Assembly: GCA_018399435.1 (NCBI GenBank)
Contig: JAGYOJ010000105.1
Span: forward strand, 1-5,787
DNA length: 5,787 bases
Direction of reading: 5' to 3'
DNA from: Actinomycetota bacterium
Lineage (GTDB): Bacteria; Actinomycetota; Humimicrobiia; Humimicrobiales; Humimicrobiaceae
A program made the position numbers and the translations under genes. How positions within the stretch are numbered: position 1 is the stretch's first letter; each line of letters begins with the position of its first letter. Under the pieces are notes generated by a model, which was given only the letters and a program-made list of their open reading frames with translations, did no database searches and was not told the origin of the DNA. This document shows, piece by piece, positions 1-5,753 of this stretch.

Positions 1-1
1 T

Positions 2-1384
2 ACAGACAGCATATTTTCAAGGATTAAAGCTGTTGACAGAAAAACAAATTGCTACATAACACCGGTAAAAAGCTCGGCTATTAAAGAGTCAAGAAAGGTA
101 GATGATTATATATCAGGCGGAGGCAAGATAAAGGATTTTACAGGCATGCCGATAGCCGTAAAAGACAATATCTGCACTTATGGAATTAAAACTACCTGTG
201 CCTCAAAAATACTTGAAAATTATAATCCAATTTATGATGCAACTGTTATTAAAAAATTAAAGGGCCAGAACTATATTTTAACTGGCAAGCTTAATATGGA
301 TGAGTTTGCGATGGGCTCCTCTAATGAAAACTCCCATTTTGGGCCTGTTAAAAACCCATGGGACCTGAAGAGGGTTCCCGGGGGATCAAGCGGAGGGCCT
401 GCAGCTTCGGTTGCAGCAGGAGAGGCAATATGCGCCCTTGGCTCTGATACAGGAGGCTCTATTAGGCAGCCGGCTTCACTTTGCGGGGTAGTGGGGCTAA
501 AGCCTACTTACGGCAGGGTCTCAAGGTATGGCCTTATTGCTTTTGCATCCTCGCTAGATCAGATTGGGCCGTTAACCAGGGATGTAAAAGACAGCGCAGC
601 ACTCCTAAATGTTATATGTGGCAGAGATGACATGGATTCAACATCTATTGACAAGCCTGTTCCTGATTACAAAAAATATTTAAAAGAAGATATAAAGGGA
701 ATGAAGGTAGGTATCCCTAAAGAGCTAATGGTAAAAGAAATTGACAGCGAGGTAAAAGAAGCTGTTAGAAAGACTATAAATATTTTAGAAGATATTGGAT
801 GCCATGTTGAAGAGACATCGCTTCCAAGCCTTGAATACGCATTAAGCGTTTATTATATTATCGCGCCTTCTGAAGCCAGCTCAAATCTTTCAAGGTATGA
901 TGGGGTAAGATATGGATACAGGGATAAGGCTGCAAGCTCGCTAAGGGAAATGTATAAAAAAACAAGGTCTAAGGGTTTTGGAGAAGAGGTAAAAAGAAGG
1001 ATCATGATTGGCACTTATTGCCTATCTGCAGGATATTATGATGCATATTATGAAAAAGCCCAGAAAGTTAGGACTTTAATACTTGAAGATTTTAATAAGG
1101 CTTTTTCCAAATATGATGTTTTGGTTTCTCCAACTTCTCCCACCACGGCTTTTAAGATAGGGGAAAAGATGGATGATCCTTTAATGATGTATCTTTCAGA
1201 TATCTGCACGATTCCCGTAAATTTGGCAGGGCTTCCTGCAATATCGGTGCCTGTCGGGCTTTCAAGCAAAAAACTTCCCATTGGTTTCCAGGTAATTGGG
1301 GATATCCTAAGGGAAGATAATGTTTTAAAATTTGCTTATAATATAGAAAAAGGGATTAATTTTAATTATAAACCACCTTTATAG
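2..1384 (+). CDS. gatA: Aspartyl/glutamyl-tRNA amidotransferase subunit A (5' end outside window)
   Basis: GatA is the glutaminase subunit of the GatCAB amidotransferase. It releases ammonia from glutamine (or asparagine) so that GatB can convert Glu-tRNA(Gln) or Asp-tRNA(Asn) to the correct amidated form. The frame is open from base 2, upstream of the first internal ATG at 146. The upstream residues (TDSIFSRIKAVD..., then GKIKDFTGMPIAVKDN) fit the GatA N-terminus, so the gene is cut by the window edge and 146 is not the start. About 460 residues are visible of a usual ~480-490. The amidase-signature triad is complete: Lys54 in AVKDN, cis-Ser129 in GGSSGG and nucleophile Ser153 in DTGGSIRQP (visible-fragment numbering). 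The spacings of 75 and 24 residues match characterised GatA. One oddity is GGSSGGPAAS, with Pro133 where most GatA proteins have Ser. The stop lies 18 bases before gatB, so co-transcription is likely; gatC is probably just upstream (inference). Confidence 0.96.
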   Translation, partial: TDSIFSRIKAVDRKTNCYITPVKSSAIKESRKVDDYISGGGKIKDFTGMPIAVKDNICTYGIKTTCASKILENYNPIYDATVIKKLKGQNYILTGKLNMDEFAMGSSNENSHFGPVKNPWDLKRVPGGSSGGPAASVAAGEAICALGSDTGGSIRQPASLCGVVGLKPTYGRVSRYGLIAFASSLDQIGPLTRDVKDSAALLNVICGRDDMDSTSIDKPVPDYKKYLKEDIKGMKVGIPKELMVKEIDSEVKEAVRKTINILEDIGCHVEETSLPSLEYALSVYYIIAPSEASSNLSRYDGVRYGYRDKAASSLREMYKKTRSKGFGEEVKRRIMIGTYCLSAGYYDAYYEKAQKVRTLILEDFNKAFSKYDVLVSPTSPTTAFKIGEKMDDPLMMYLSDICTIPVNLAGLPAISVPVGLSSKKLPIGFQVIGDILREDNVLKFAYNIEKGINFNYKPPL

Positions 1385-1402
1385 ACAGTTGGGGTTTTTA
1401 TT

Positions 1403-2872
1403 ATGACATTAGATCAGAAAATTAAAGAAAAGTATGAAGCTGTTATTGGGCTGGAAACGCATGTGGAGCTCTTTACTCATACAAAAATGTTTTGCGGTTG
1501 TAAAATTTCTTTTGGCGATGATAAAAACGTCCATACCTGTCCTGTATGCCTGGGCCATCCTGGGTCTCTTCCAGTAGTAAATAAAAGGGCAGTAGAATTT
1601 GCGCTAAAGATCGCGCTAGCCCTAAACTGCAGGATAAACAATTATACAATTTTCCATAGGAAAAATTATTTTTATCCAGACCAGGTAAAAAATTACCAGA
1701 TTTCCCAATACGACCTTCCATTAGGCGAAAAAGGATATCTGGATATAGACATGGGAGATTATACGAGAAGGGTTGGAATAACCAGGGTGCACATGGAAGA
1801 AGATACAGGTAAATTAATACATACAGGGGCTACGGGGAGGATAAGCGAGTCCGGGGCAAGTGTTGTAGATTTTAACAGGGCCGGGACTCCCTTAATAGAG
1901 ATAGTTACAGAGCCGGATATAAAGAGCCCGGAAGAAGCAAAAGAGTACATGGTAACTTTAAGAAATTTAATTCTTTACCTGGGAGTTAGCGATTGCAGCA
2001 TGGAAGAGGGTAGCTTAAGATGCGATGCCAATGTATCGGTTAAGGAAGCAGGCGGAAAAAAATTTGGCACCAAGACTGAGATAAAGAACCTTAACTCTTT
2101 TAAATTCTTGCAAAAAGGTTTGGATTACGAAATCAGGAGACAGGTAAAATTAATTGAAAGCGGAAAAAAAGTAGTGCAGCAAACAAGGCATTATGATAAT
2201 AATACAGACACCACCAAAGCCTTAAGGTCTAAAGAGGAAGCACATGATTACAGGTATTTCCCTGAACCTGATTTGGTTCCATTAGATATTAGCAAAAGAC
2301 TAATTGAGAAAATAAAGGGCGAAATACCGGAGCTTCCCCAGGGAAAAGTTAAAAGATTTGAAAAAGAATACGGCCTTTCTAGATATGATTCTAATTTCCT
2401 GGCAAGCGATATTAGCATTTCAAGCTTTTTTGAAAAGTGTTTGGCCCACTATGGTGATGCCAAAACATTATGCAATTGGATAATGGGGGATTTTAGCGCA
2501 TTATTAAACCAGGAAAATATTAGCATGGAAGAATCCAAGGTTAAGCCAAAAGATTTATCAGAAATGCTTAAAATGATGGATTCAGGTAAAATTAGCTCCA
2601 AGATTGCGAAATCTGTTTTTGAAGAGATGTTTAAAACGGGAAAATCCCCTAAAAAAATTATTGATAAAAAAGGACTGGAACAAATTAGTGATGAGGATGT
2701 TTTAGAAAAAATTATAGATAAGGTTATTGAAGAAAACTCTGGCCCTGTCAAGGAATATAAGGGGGGCAAGAAGAAAGCAGTAGGCTATTTAATTGGCCAG
2801 GTAATGGCAAAAACAAAAGGGAAGGCAAACCCACAAATAGTTAATAGAATAATTAGAAAAAAGCTTAGTTAA
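1403..2872 (+). CDS. gatB: Aspartyl/glutamyl-tRNA amidotransferase subunit B
   Basis: GatB is the tRNA-binding and kinase/transamidase subunit of cytoplasmic GatCAB. It phosphorylates the misacylated Glu or Asp with ATP and amidates it with ammonia channelled from GatA. The 489 residues match the usual length. The catalytic cradle is shown by GLETHVEL (16-23), HRKNYFYPD (85-93), VHMEEDTGK (129-137), the GatB signature VVDFNRAGTPLIEIVTEPD (154-172), EEGSLRCDANVSV (201-213) and HDYRYFPEPDL (281-291). The C-terminal third (about 340-489) is the helical plus YqeY-like tail that binds tRNA. Four cysteines (31, 33, 46, 49; CxC-x12-CxxC) are spaced for a structural zinc site, as in many GatB proteins. 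ATG 1403 puts the conserved YEAVIGLE block at residue 11, as expected. The upstream Shine-Dalgarno is weak (TTGGGG, 8 bases from the ATG), which may reflect translational coupling to gatA. Confidence 0.97.
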   Translation: MTLDQKIKEKYEAVIGLETHVELFTHTKMFCGCKISFGDDKNVHTCPVCLGHPGSLPVVNKRAVEFALKIALALNCRINNYTIFHRKNYFYPDQVKNYQISQYDLPLGEKGYLDIDMGDYTRRVGITRVHMEEDTGKLIHTGATGRISESGASVVDFNRAGTPLIEIVTEPDIKSPEEAKEYMVTLRNLILYLGVSDCSMEEGSLRCDANVSVKEAGGKKFGTKTEIKNLNSFKFLQKGLDYEIRRQVKLIESGKKVVQQTRHYDNNTDTTKALRSKEEAHDYRYFPEPDLVPLDISKRLIEKIKGEIPELPQGKVKRFEKEYGLSRYDSNFLASDISISSFFEKCLAHYGDAKTLCNWIMGDFSALLNQENISMEESKVKPKDLSEMLKMMDSGKISSKIAKSVFEEMFKTGKSPKKIIDKKGLEQISDEDVLEKIIDKVIEENSGPVKEYKGGKKKAVGYLIGQVMAKTKGKANPQIVNRIIRKKLS

Positions 2873-2886
2873 AAAAATATATTTTT

Positions 2887-2893
2887 AAGGAGG
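2887..2893 (+). promoter_or_regulatory. Strong ribosome binding site of the phosphofructokinase gene
   Basis: AAGGAGG lies 8 bases before ATG 2902 and fixes that start codon. It is much stronger than the site before gatB, so the kinase can be translated independently of the upstream genes. No promoter is evident in the 29-base gap after gatB. Confidence 0.85.
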
Positions 2894-2901
2894 TTGTTTA
2901 A

Positions 2902-3933
2902 ATGGTTAAAAAAATAGGAGTCCTTTCTGGCGGCGGAGATTCAACTGCTATTAATGCAGCTATAAGGGCAATTATAAAAAGGTCTGAACAATATGGATTT
3001 GAAGTTTTTGGGATAAAGAATGGATGGGAAGGCCTGATTAAAGGAAAAGGCGAGATAATAAGCAGTGATTTTGTATCAGGGATATTATGTATTGGCGGCA
3101 CAAAATTAGGTACTTCCAGAACCAATCCCTTTAATGTTGAAGGTGGCGTTGAGAAGGTAAAGGAAAACATAAAAAAATTTAATATCGATGCGCTGATTAC
3201 GATTGGCGGGGATGACACTAATGGAGTAACTAATAAATTAAGCCAATATGATATAAAAGGAGTAGGAATTCCCCAGACAATTGATAATGACATTGCATAT
3301 ACGGATTACTCTATAGGATTTGATTCAGCTCTTGAGATAGTTACAGATGCAATTGATAAACTGCATACAACCGCATGCTCGCATCAAAGGGTAATGATAC
3401 TTGAAGTCATGGGTAGAGATGCAGGCTGGCTTGCCTTGCATGGGGGAATAGCTGGCGGCGCAGATGTAATTTTAATTCCTGAAGTGCCTTTTAGCTATGA
3501 TGAGATTATAGATGTAATTGAAAAAAGAAGAAAAAAGGGCAAAGAATTCAGCATAATAGTAGTTGCTGAAGGAGCAAAGCCAAAAAGTTTAGACCAGCAA
3601 GTTACTTCTACTGGCAAGGTAGATAGCTTCGGCCATGTCCAATTAGGAGGCATAGGAGATCATATTGGAAAAGAGATTGAAAAAAGAACTGGCTACAGCA
3701 CGAGGACAACTATATTAGGGCATCTTCAGAGGGGCGGAATGCCAACAGCATTTGATAGGATTTTAGCAACAAGGCTTGGGGTAAAAGCAGTAGACTTAGT
3801 GCATGATAATGATTTTGGCAAGATGGTTTGCTTTAAGGAATACAAGATCATAACTGTTCCCCTTTCAGAGGCTTTAAAGGAACAAAAGCCTATGGATTTA
3901 GAGCTTTATGAATTGTCAAAATTATTTTATTAA
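2902..3933 (+). CDS. pfkA: 6-phosphofructokinase, PfkA superfamily, with PPi/mixed-type active-site motif
   Basis: This enzyme phosphorylates fructose 6-phosphate to fructose 1,6-bisphosphate in cytoplasmic glycolysis. The 343 residues carry the PfkA-family landmarks: nucleotide loop GGGDSTAIN (10-18), GGTKLGTSR (65-73), GGDDT (102-106), PQTIDND (124-130) with catalytic Asp128, HQR...EVMGRDAGW (161-176), Glu223 and GHLQRGG (273-279) with substrate-binding His274/Arg277. Equivalences are to E. coli PfkA. Asp105 replaces the Gly104 of ATP-dependent enzymes, as in pyrophosphate-dependent and mixed-substrate (group III) enzymes. The neighbouring position, Gly124 in ATP enzymes and Lys124 in PPi enzymes, is Gln125 here, so the phosphoryl donor (ATP or PPi) cannot be decided from sequence. 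The first loop lacks the usual Pro-Gly of GGGDxPGxN. The gene lies 29 bases after gatB and may be the last of the operon; I see no clear terminator after it. The symbol pfkA denotes the family; pfp would fit if the enzyme uses PPi. Confidence 0.93.
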   Translation: MVKKIGVLSGGGDSTAINAAIRAIIKRSEQYGFEVFGIKNGWEGLIKGKGEIISSDFVSGILCIGGTKLGTSRTNPFNVEGGVEKVKENIKKFNIDALITIGGDDTNGVTNKLSQYDIKGVGIPQTIDNDIAYTDYSIGFDSALEIVTDAIDKLHTTACSHQRVMILEVMGRDAGWLALHGGIAGGADVILIPEVPFSYDEIIDVIEKRRKKGKEFSIIVVAEGAKPKSLDQQVTSTGKVDSFGHVQLGGIGDHIGKEIEKRTGYSTRTTILGHLQRGGMPTAFDRILATRLGVKAVDLVHDNDFGKMVCFKEYKIITVPLSEALKEQKPMDLELYELSKLFY

Positions 3934-3953
3934 AAATTAAGTTAAACAATAAA

Positions 3954-4078
3954 ATACATAAAGCATGCAATGTATCTGCCTGTTATAATGGTGGGACTAA
4001 GCTCCTTTATTTTTTAATTTGTCCATTATAATAGACAAAATACATCTCTTTAGATTTTTGTCCAGTATAGTTTAATAA
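3954..4078. repeat. Cluster of palindromes and a diverged direct repeat in intergenic DNA
   Basis: Three overlapping patterns are visible. ATACAT (3954-3959) and ATGTAT (3970-3975) are inverted around a GCATGC centre (3963-3968). A 22-base near-perfect palindrome at 4018-4039 (TTTGTC...GACAAA) has one mismatched pair. TTTGTCCA-T-TATA (4018-4030) recurs as TTTGTCCA-G-TATA (4057-4069), a 12 of 13 match about 39 bases apart. AAAATACAT also occurs twice (3951 and 4037). Such patterns suit an operator region or an eroded mobile-element end. I cannot name an element and see no flanking target duplication. Confidence 0.4.
3981..3989 (+). promoter_or_regulatory. Candidate extended -10 promoter element
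   Basis: TGTTATAAT is a perfect TGnTATAAT extended -10 element. It lies 48 bases after the phosphofructokinase stop. No good TTGACA-like -35 sits 16-18 bases upstream, which extended -10 promoters can tolerate. A transcript would begin near 3996 and run through the palindrome, the two hairpins and the decayed gene at 4193. It may be a relic of that gene's promoter or drive a small RNA. In such AT-rich DNA a chance match is possible. Confidence 0.35.
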
Positions 4079-4088
4079 AAATTTATAA

Positions 4089-4191
4089 GGGTCTTATTAC
4101 CGTTTGTTGGTGAAGAGCCCATATGTTGAAATGGCTGTCTAGTCTGGTTTTAACTGACACTAGAATAATTCACTTCAATAGAGCAACAGCC
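4089..4191 (+). other. Two consecutive hairpins, possible structured RNA or leader
   Basis: The first hairpin pairs 4089-4101 (GGGTCTTATTACC) with 4109-4120 (GGTGAAGAGCCC) over a 7-base loop, with a bulged G and a small internal mismatch; about 11 pairs form. The second is closed by GGCTGT (4133-4138) and ACAGCC (4186-4191), with TCTAGT (4138-4143) and ACTAGA (4159-4164) nested inside. Neither is followed by a T run, so they are not ordinary terminators. The region lies directly before the decayed gene start at 4193 and downstream of the extended -10 candidate. It matches no RNA family that I recognise. Confidence 0.35.
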
Positions 4192-4192
4192 T

Positions 4193-4594
4193 ATGTAGTA
4201 TAGAGAAAGAGAACGGAAAAAAGCAATAAAGATAAGGGAATCTTTATTTAAAGGCCCAGGCAATGGCTTGTTCTTTGGAAAAGAACGGGAATTTGTGTTA
4301 AGCGAGCCAGCACTAAATCTATGGGAGGGTATAAGGGAAGATGCCTTGCATTACTTTAAAAGAAATAAGATACCATGGTGGCTGGGAAAAAAGGATAATC
4401 CTACGGGGCACTTGTTATCATCCCAAATAGCATGCTTTAATCACCTTTATTATCTGTGGCAAAGGAAAGATTTGGCAACAGCTGTTTTGTAATCGCTGGA
4501 TAAAAATGTAACAGAGGCATTGATAGTGGATGATGGCTATGTAGAGTTTGAATTTATTGGCTCCAAAAAATATTTAAGGGAAAAATCTGCATAA
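4193..4594 (+). pseudogene. Decayed gene, N-terminal part of a PGN_0703-like putative restriction endonuclease
   Basis: One frame holds a coherent protein broken by stops: ATG 4193, TAG at codon 2 (4196), 97 codons to TAA 4490, then 33 further codons in the same frame to TAA 4592. The first segment starts YREREREKKAIKIRESLFKG and contains LWEGIREDALHYFKRNKIPWW and PTGHLLSSQIACFNHLYYL. The second contains DDGYVEFEFIGSKKYL. From memory, the GHLxSSQxxCxNHLF block followed by YVEFE...YLxE resembles the N-terminal half of the PGN_0703 family of putative restriction endonucleases; I could not confirm this by search. The part expected to carry the nuclease core, including an ExK strand, is absent after 4594, so no active enzyme can be made. 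Translation from TTG 4268 would give only 74 residues without a ribosome binding site and is unlikely. That several lesions preserve the frame indicates genuine former coding DNA. Confidence 0.6.
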
Positions 4595-4799
4595 ATATCC
4601 AAACGCCCTATTAAAGCCTTGTTTGGGGATAGTAGATAGCCAATCATCTATATCCTATTTGCAAAAGTGTTACTGGAAGTGATTTTATATAGAAGTATGG
4701 TGGTAAATTACTATTTAAAGCCATTTTAAAATTGTTATTTTTTTAGCATTGAAGAAGATAATATAAATATAAGGAAATTATAAAATATAAGTATTTATT
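4595..4799. other. Gene-free AT-rich stretch with a possible transposase scrap
   Basis: No intact gene is present. A short forward frame at 4578-4682, out of frame with the upstream decayed gene, encodes 34 residues including PCLGIVDSQSS. GIVDSQS resembles the first catalytic Asp block (IDSQSVKT) of IS5-type DDE transposases, but the match is too short to rely on. A weak hairpin pairs 4596-4604 with 4621-4631 (TATCCAAAC with GTTTGGGGATA, two bases bulged). It lacks a T tract and is at best a relic terminator. From about 4730 to 4812 the DNA becomes very AT-rich, leading into the promoter of the next gene. Confidence 0.3.
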
Positions 4800-4838
4800 G
4801 TATAAAATAAAATTGACACAAAAATGAGTGTTTTATAC
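4800..4838. promoter_or_regulatory. Inverted repeat overlapping the secreted-protein promoter, possible operator
   Basis: GTATAAAA (4800-4807) and TTTTATAC (4831-4838) form a perfect 8-base inverted repeat with centres 31 bases apart, about three helical turns. The right arm covers the -10 hexamer and the -35 lies between the arms, the arrangement expected of a dimeric repressor site. The arms are all A/T apart from one G/C pair each, so chance cannot be excluded. Confidence 0.3.
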
Positions 4839-4839
4839 T
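4813..4839 (+). promoter_or_regulatory. Sigma-70-type promoter of the secreted-protein gene
   Basis: A perfect -35 TTGACA (4813-4818) is followed by the -10 TATACT (4834-4839), one mismatch from TATAAT. The spacer is 15 bases, slightly short of the usual 16-18. Transcription would start near 4846, leaving a leader of about 30 bases before ATG 4877. The gene therefore appears to be expressed as its own unit. Confidence 0.6.
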
Positions 4840-4864
4840 TTTGTTAGTAAAGTTAAATTTATAC

Positions 4865-4873
4865 AAGGGAGGG
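4865..4873 (+). promoter_or_regulatory. Ribosome binding site deciding ATG 4877
   Basis: AAGGGAGGG lies just before ATG 4877, with its GGAGG core (4868-4872) 4 bases from the start. This, together with the signal peptide beginning MKKLL, decides the start. An alternative in-frame TTG at 4841 would overlap the promoter region and put 12 extra residues before the signal peptide. Confidence 0.85.
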
Positions 4874-4876
4874 AAA

Positions 4877-5476
4877 ATGAAAAAATTATTAATAGGTGTA
4901 ATAGTGGTAGCGCTTTGCCTTGCATTTACAGCTCCAATTTATGCTGCACCCGGCGGTGGCGGTGGATTTGACGAGTTTGGTTATAACTACAATGCTCGTT
5001 TATTTAATGGCTGGTATGGTTCTTATGATAAAGATATTGAAGGGGGCCCGATTCCAGGGACTGGAGATGCTTTGCTTCTCATGAAATGGTCTAAAAACTG
5101 GGATCCCATGACAGATCAGCCAATTGGTGCATGGTGTACCAACCACTTTACTTGGTATAGCAATGATTATGAAGAAGGAACATTGTTTGGATGGGATACA
5201 AGATTACCATGGACAGATAAGGATAGTGTTCCAGAAGCTGAGTATAGAGTGGAGGAATTTGCAAAAATAATGAAGGTTGGCGATAACGAGGAAGAATGGG
5301 AACGTTATGAAGAAGGCGGCGCCTACAGTGCAGGCTGGGGTACTTATGAAAGCGGCGTGCCGAAATATGTTGTCTTCCAAGATGTAGTAGAAGTTTATGA
5401 TGGAGACGAAAATCTTGTTGCAACCTTTAATTTAGCTACAACTTCTCCAAAAGGTCTCGGCGAACCAATATTTTGA
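4877..5476 (+). CDS. Small exported Trp-rich acidic protein of unknown function
   Basis: I do not recognise the function. The 199-residue product begins with a classical Sec signal peptide: MKK, a hydrophobic core at 4-19 and probable cleavage after IYA (23/24). Cys14 lies inside the hydrophobic core without a lipobox, so it is not an evident lipoprotein. The mature part starts with APGGGGG, then FGYNYNARLFNGWYGSYDKD. It contains GGPIPGTGDALLLMKWSKNW (56-75), GAWCTNHFTWYSNDYEE (84-100), FGWDTRLPWTD (104-114) and an acidic stretch EEEWERYEEGG (138-148), and ends with a Val/Tyr-rich region VPKYVVFQDVVEVYDG. Nine tryptophans, a single mature Cys (87) and no transmembrane segment beyond the signal suggest a small soluble extracellular or periplasmic domain, possibly beta-rich and ligand-binding (inference). 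It has its own promoter, strong Shine-Dalgarno and terminator. The neighbours give no clue to its role. Confidence 0.85.
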   Translation: MKKLLIGVIVVALCLAFTAPIYAAPGGGGGFDEFGYNYNARLFNGWYGSYDKDIEGGPIPGTGDALLLMKWSKNWDPMTDQPIGAWCTNHFTWYSNDYEEGTLFGWDTRLPWTDKDSVPEAEYRVEEFAKIMKVGDNEEEWERYEEGGAYSAGWGTYESGVPKYVVFQDVVEVYDGDENLVATFNLATTSPKGLGEPIF

Positions 5477-5502
5477 TTTTAATGCTAAAAAAAGCAAGTT
5501 AT

Positions 5503-5550
5503 AAAGGGAATTAGCTCAAGTGTTGGGGTTAATTCCTTTTATGTATTTTT
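5503..5550 (+). terminator. Rho-independent terminator after the secreted-protein gene
   Basis: Bases 5503-5515 (AAAGGGAATTAGC) pair with 5528-5540 (GTTAATTCCTTTT) in a 13-pair stem with two G-U pairs and a 12-base loop. T-rich sequence follows (ATGTATTTTT). The stem starts 26 bases after the stop codon at 5474-5476. A smaller TGCT/AGCA hairpin (5483-5496) precedes it. The stop codon of a possible minus-strand frame lies within the right arm, so the structure may serve both strands. Confidence 0.7.
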
Positions 5551-5753
5551 AGTTTACTAATATATTTTTCAAGCACTTTTTCTAAGTCCATCATTCCATC
5601 ATAATATCTTGTAATTAGCGGAAATGCCTTAAAAAATTATGAAAGATATTGAAACAATAACATTCCAAAATTTATTAAACCCATGATAAAAAATAATAGG
5701 TGGCAAGTCGTTTTTGCTGTACTTAGAAAAGCACAATTTTTACAAAAATTTGA
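5529..5753 (-). pseudogene. Possible decayed minus-strand reading frame
   Basis: On the minus strand one frame stays open for 75 codons apart from a single TAA at 5637-5639, ending with TAA at 5529-5531. The upstream part reads CKNCAFLSTAKTTCH followed by a hydrophobic stretch LLFFIMGLINFGMLLFQYL. The downstream part reads PLITRYYDGMMDLEKVLEKY and ends in the basic ISKLKIHKRN. The tail looks more protein-like than random AT-rich DNA. There is no convincing start or ribosome binding site, and I recognise no family. It could be the remnant of a small membrane protein, or chance. The rest of 5541-5787 shows nothing else I can support. Confidence 0.22.

Noticed and set aside
416..424. Loss of GatA activity because of the unusual GGSSGGPAAS sequence
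   Set aside because: All three catalytic residues and their spacing are intact; Pro at this position is a variation near the loop, not a missing catalytic residue.
2898..3293. Long minus-strand ORF opposite the phosphofructokinase gene
   Set aside because: It is an antisense shadow of a strongly conserved forward gene, with no ribosome binding site or recognisable protein.
4079..4168. Minus-strand stretch containing SVKTRLDSHFNIW as a transposase piece
   Set aside because: Only 29 codons are open between stops, with no start and no recognisable family match beyond a tetrapeptide.
4123..4203. A 26-residue ORF beginning MLKWLSSLVLTDTR
   Set aside because: It has no clear Shine-Dalgarno, lies inside the hairpin region and overlaps the decayed gene start; a chance frame is likely.
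4268..4492. A functional 74-residue gene starting at TTG 4268
   Set aside because: There is no ribosome binding site, and family-like sequence continues on both sides in the same frame, so it is an internal piece of a broken gene.
4196..4594. Stop-codon readthrough or recoding (for example TAG as an amino acid) in the 4193 frame
   Set aside because: The frame contains both TAG and TAA stops and lacks its C-terminal half. TAG ends gatA, while TAA ends gatB and the phosphofructokinase gene. Decay is the simpler explanation.
4596..4631. Hairpin after the decayed gene as a terminator
   Set aside because: The stem has a two-base bulge and a 16-base loop, and no T tract follows.
5148..5423. Minus-strand ORF opposite the secreted-protein gene
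   Set aside because: Its composition is that of a shadow frame (runs of His, Leu, Arg and Pro), and the forward gene has full expression signals.
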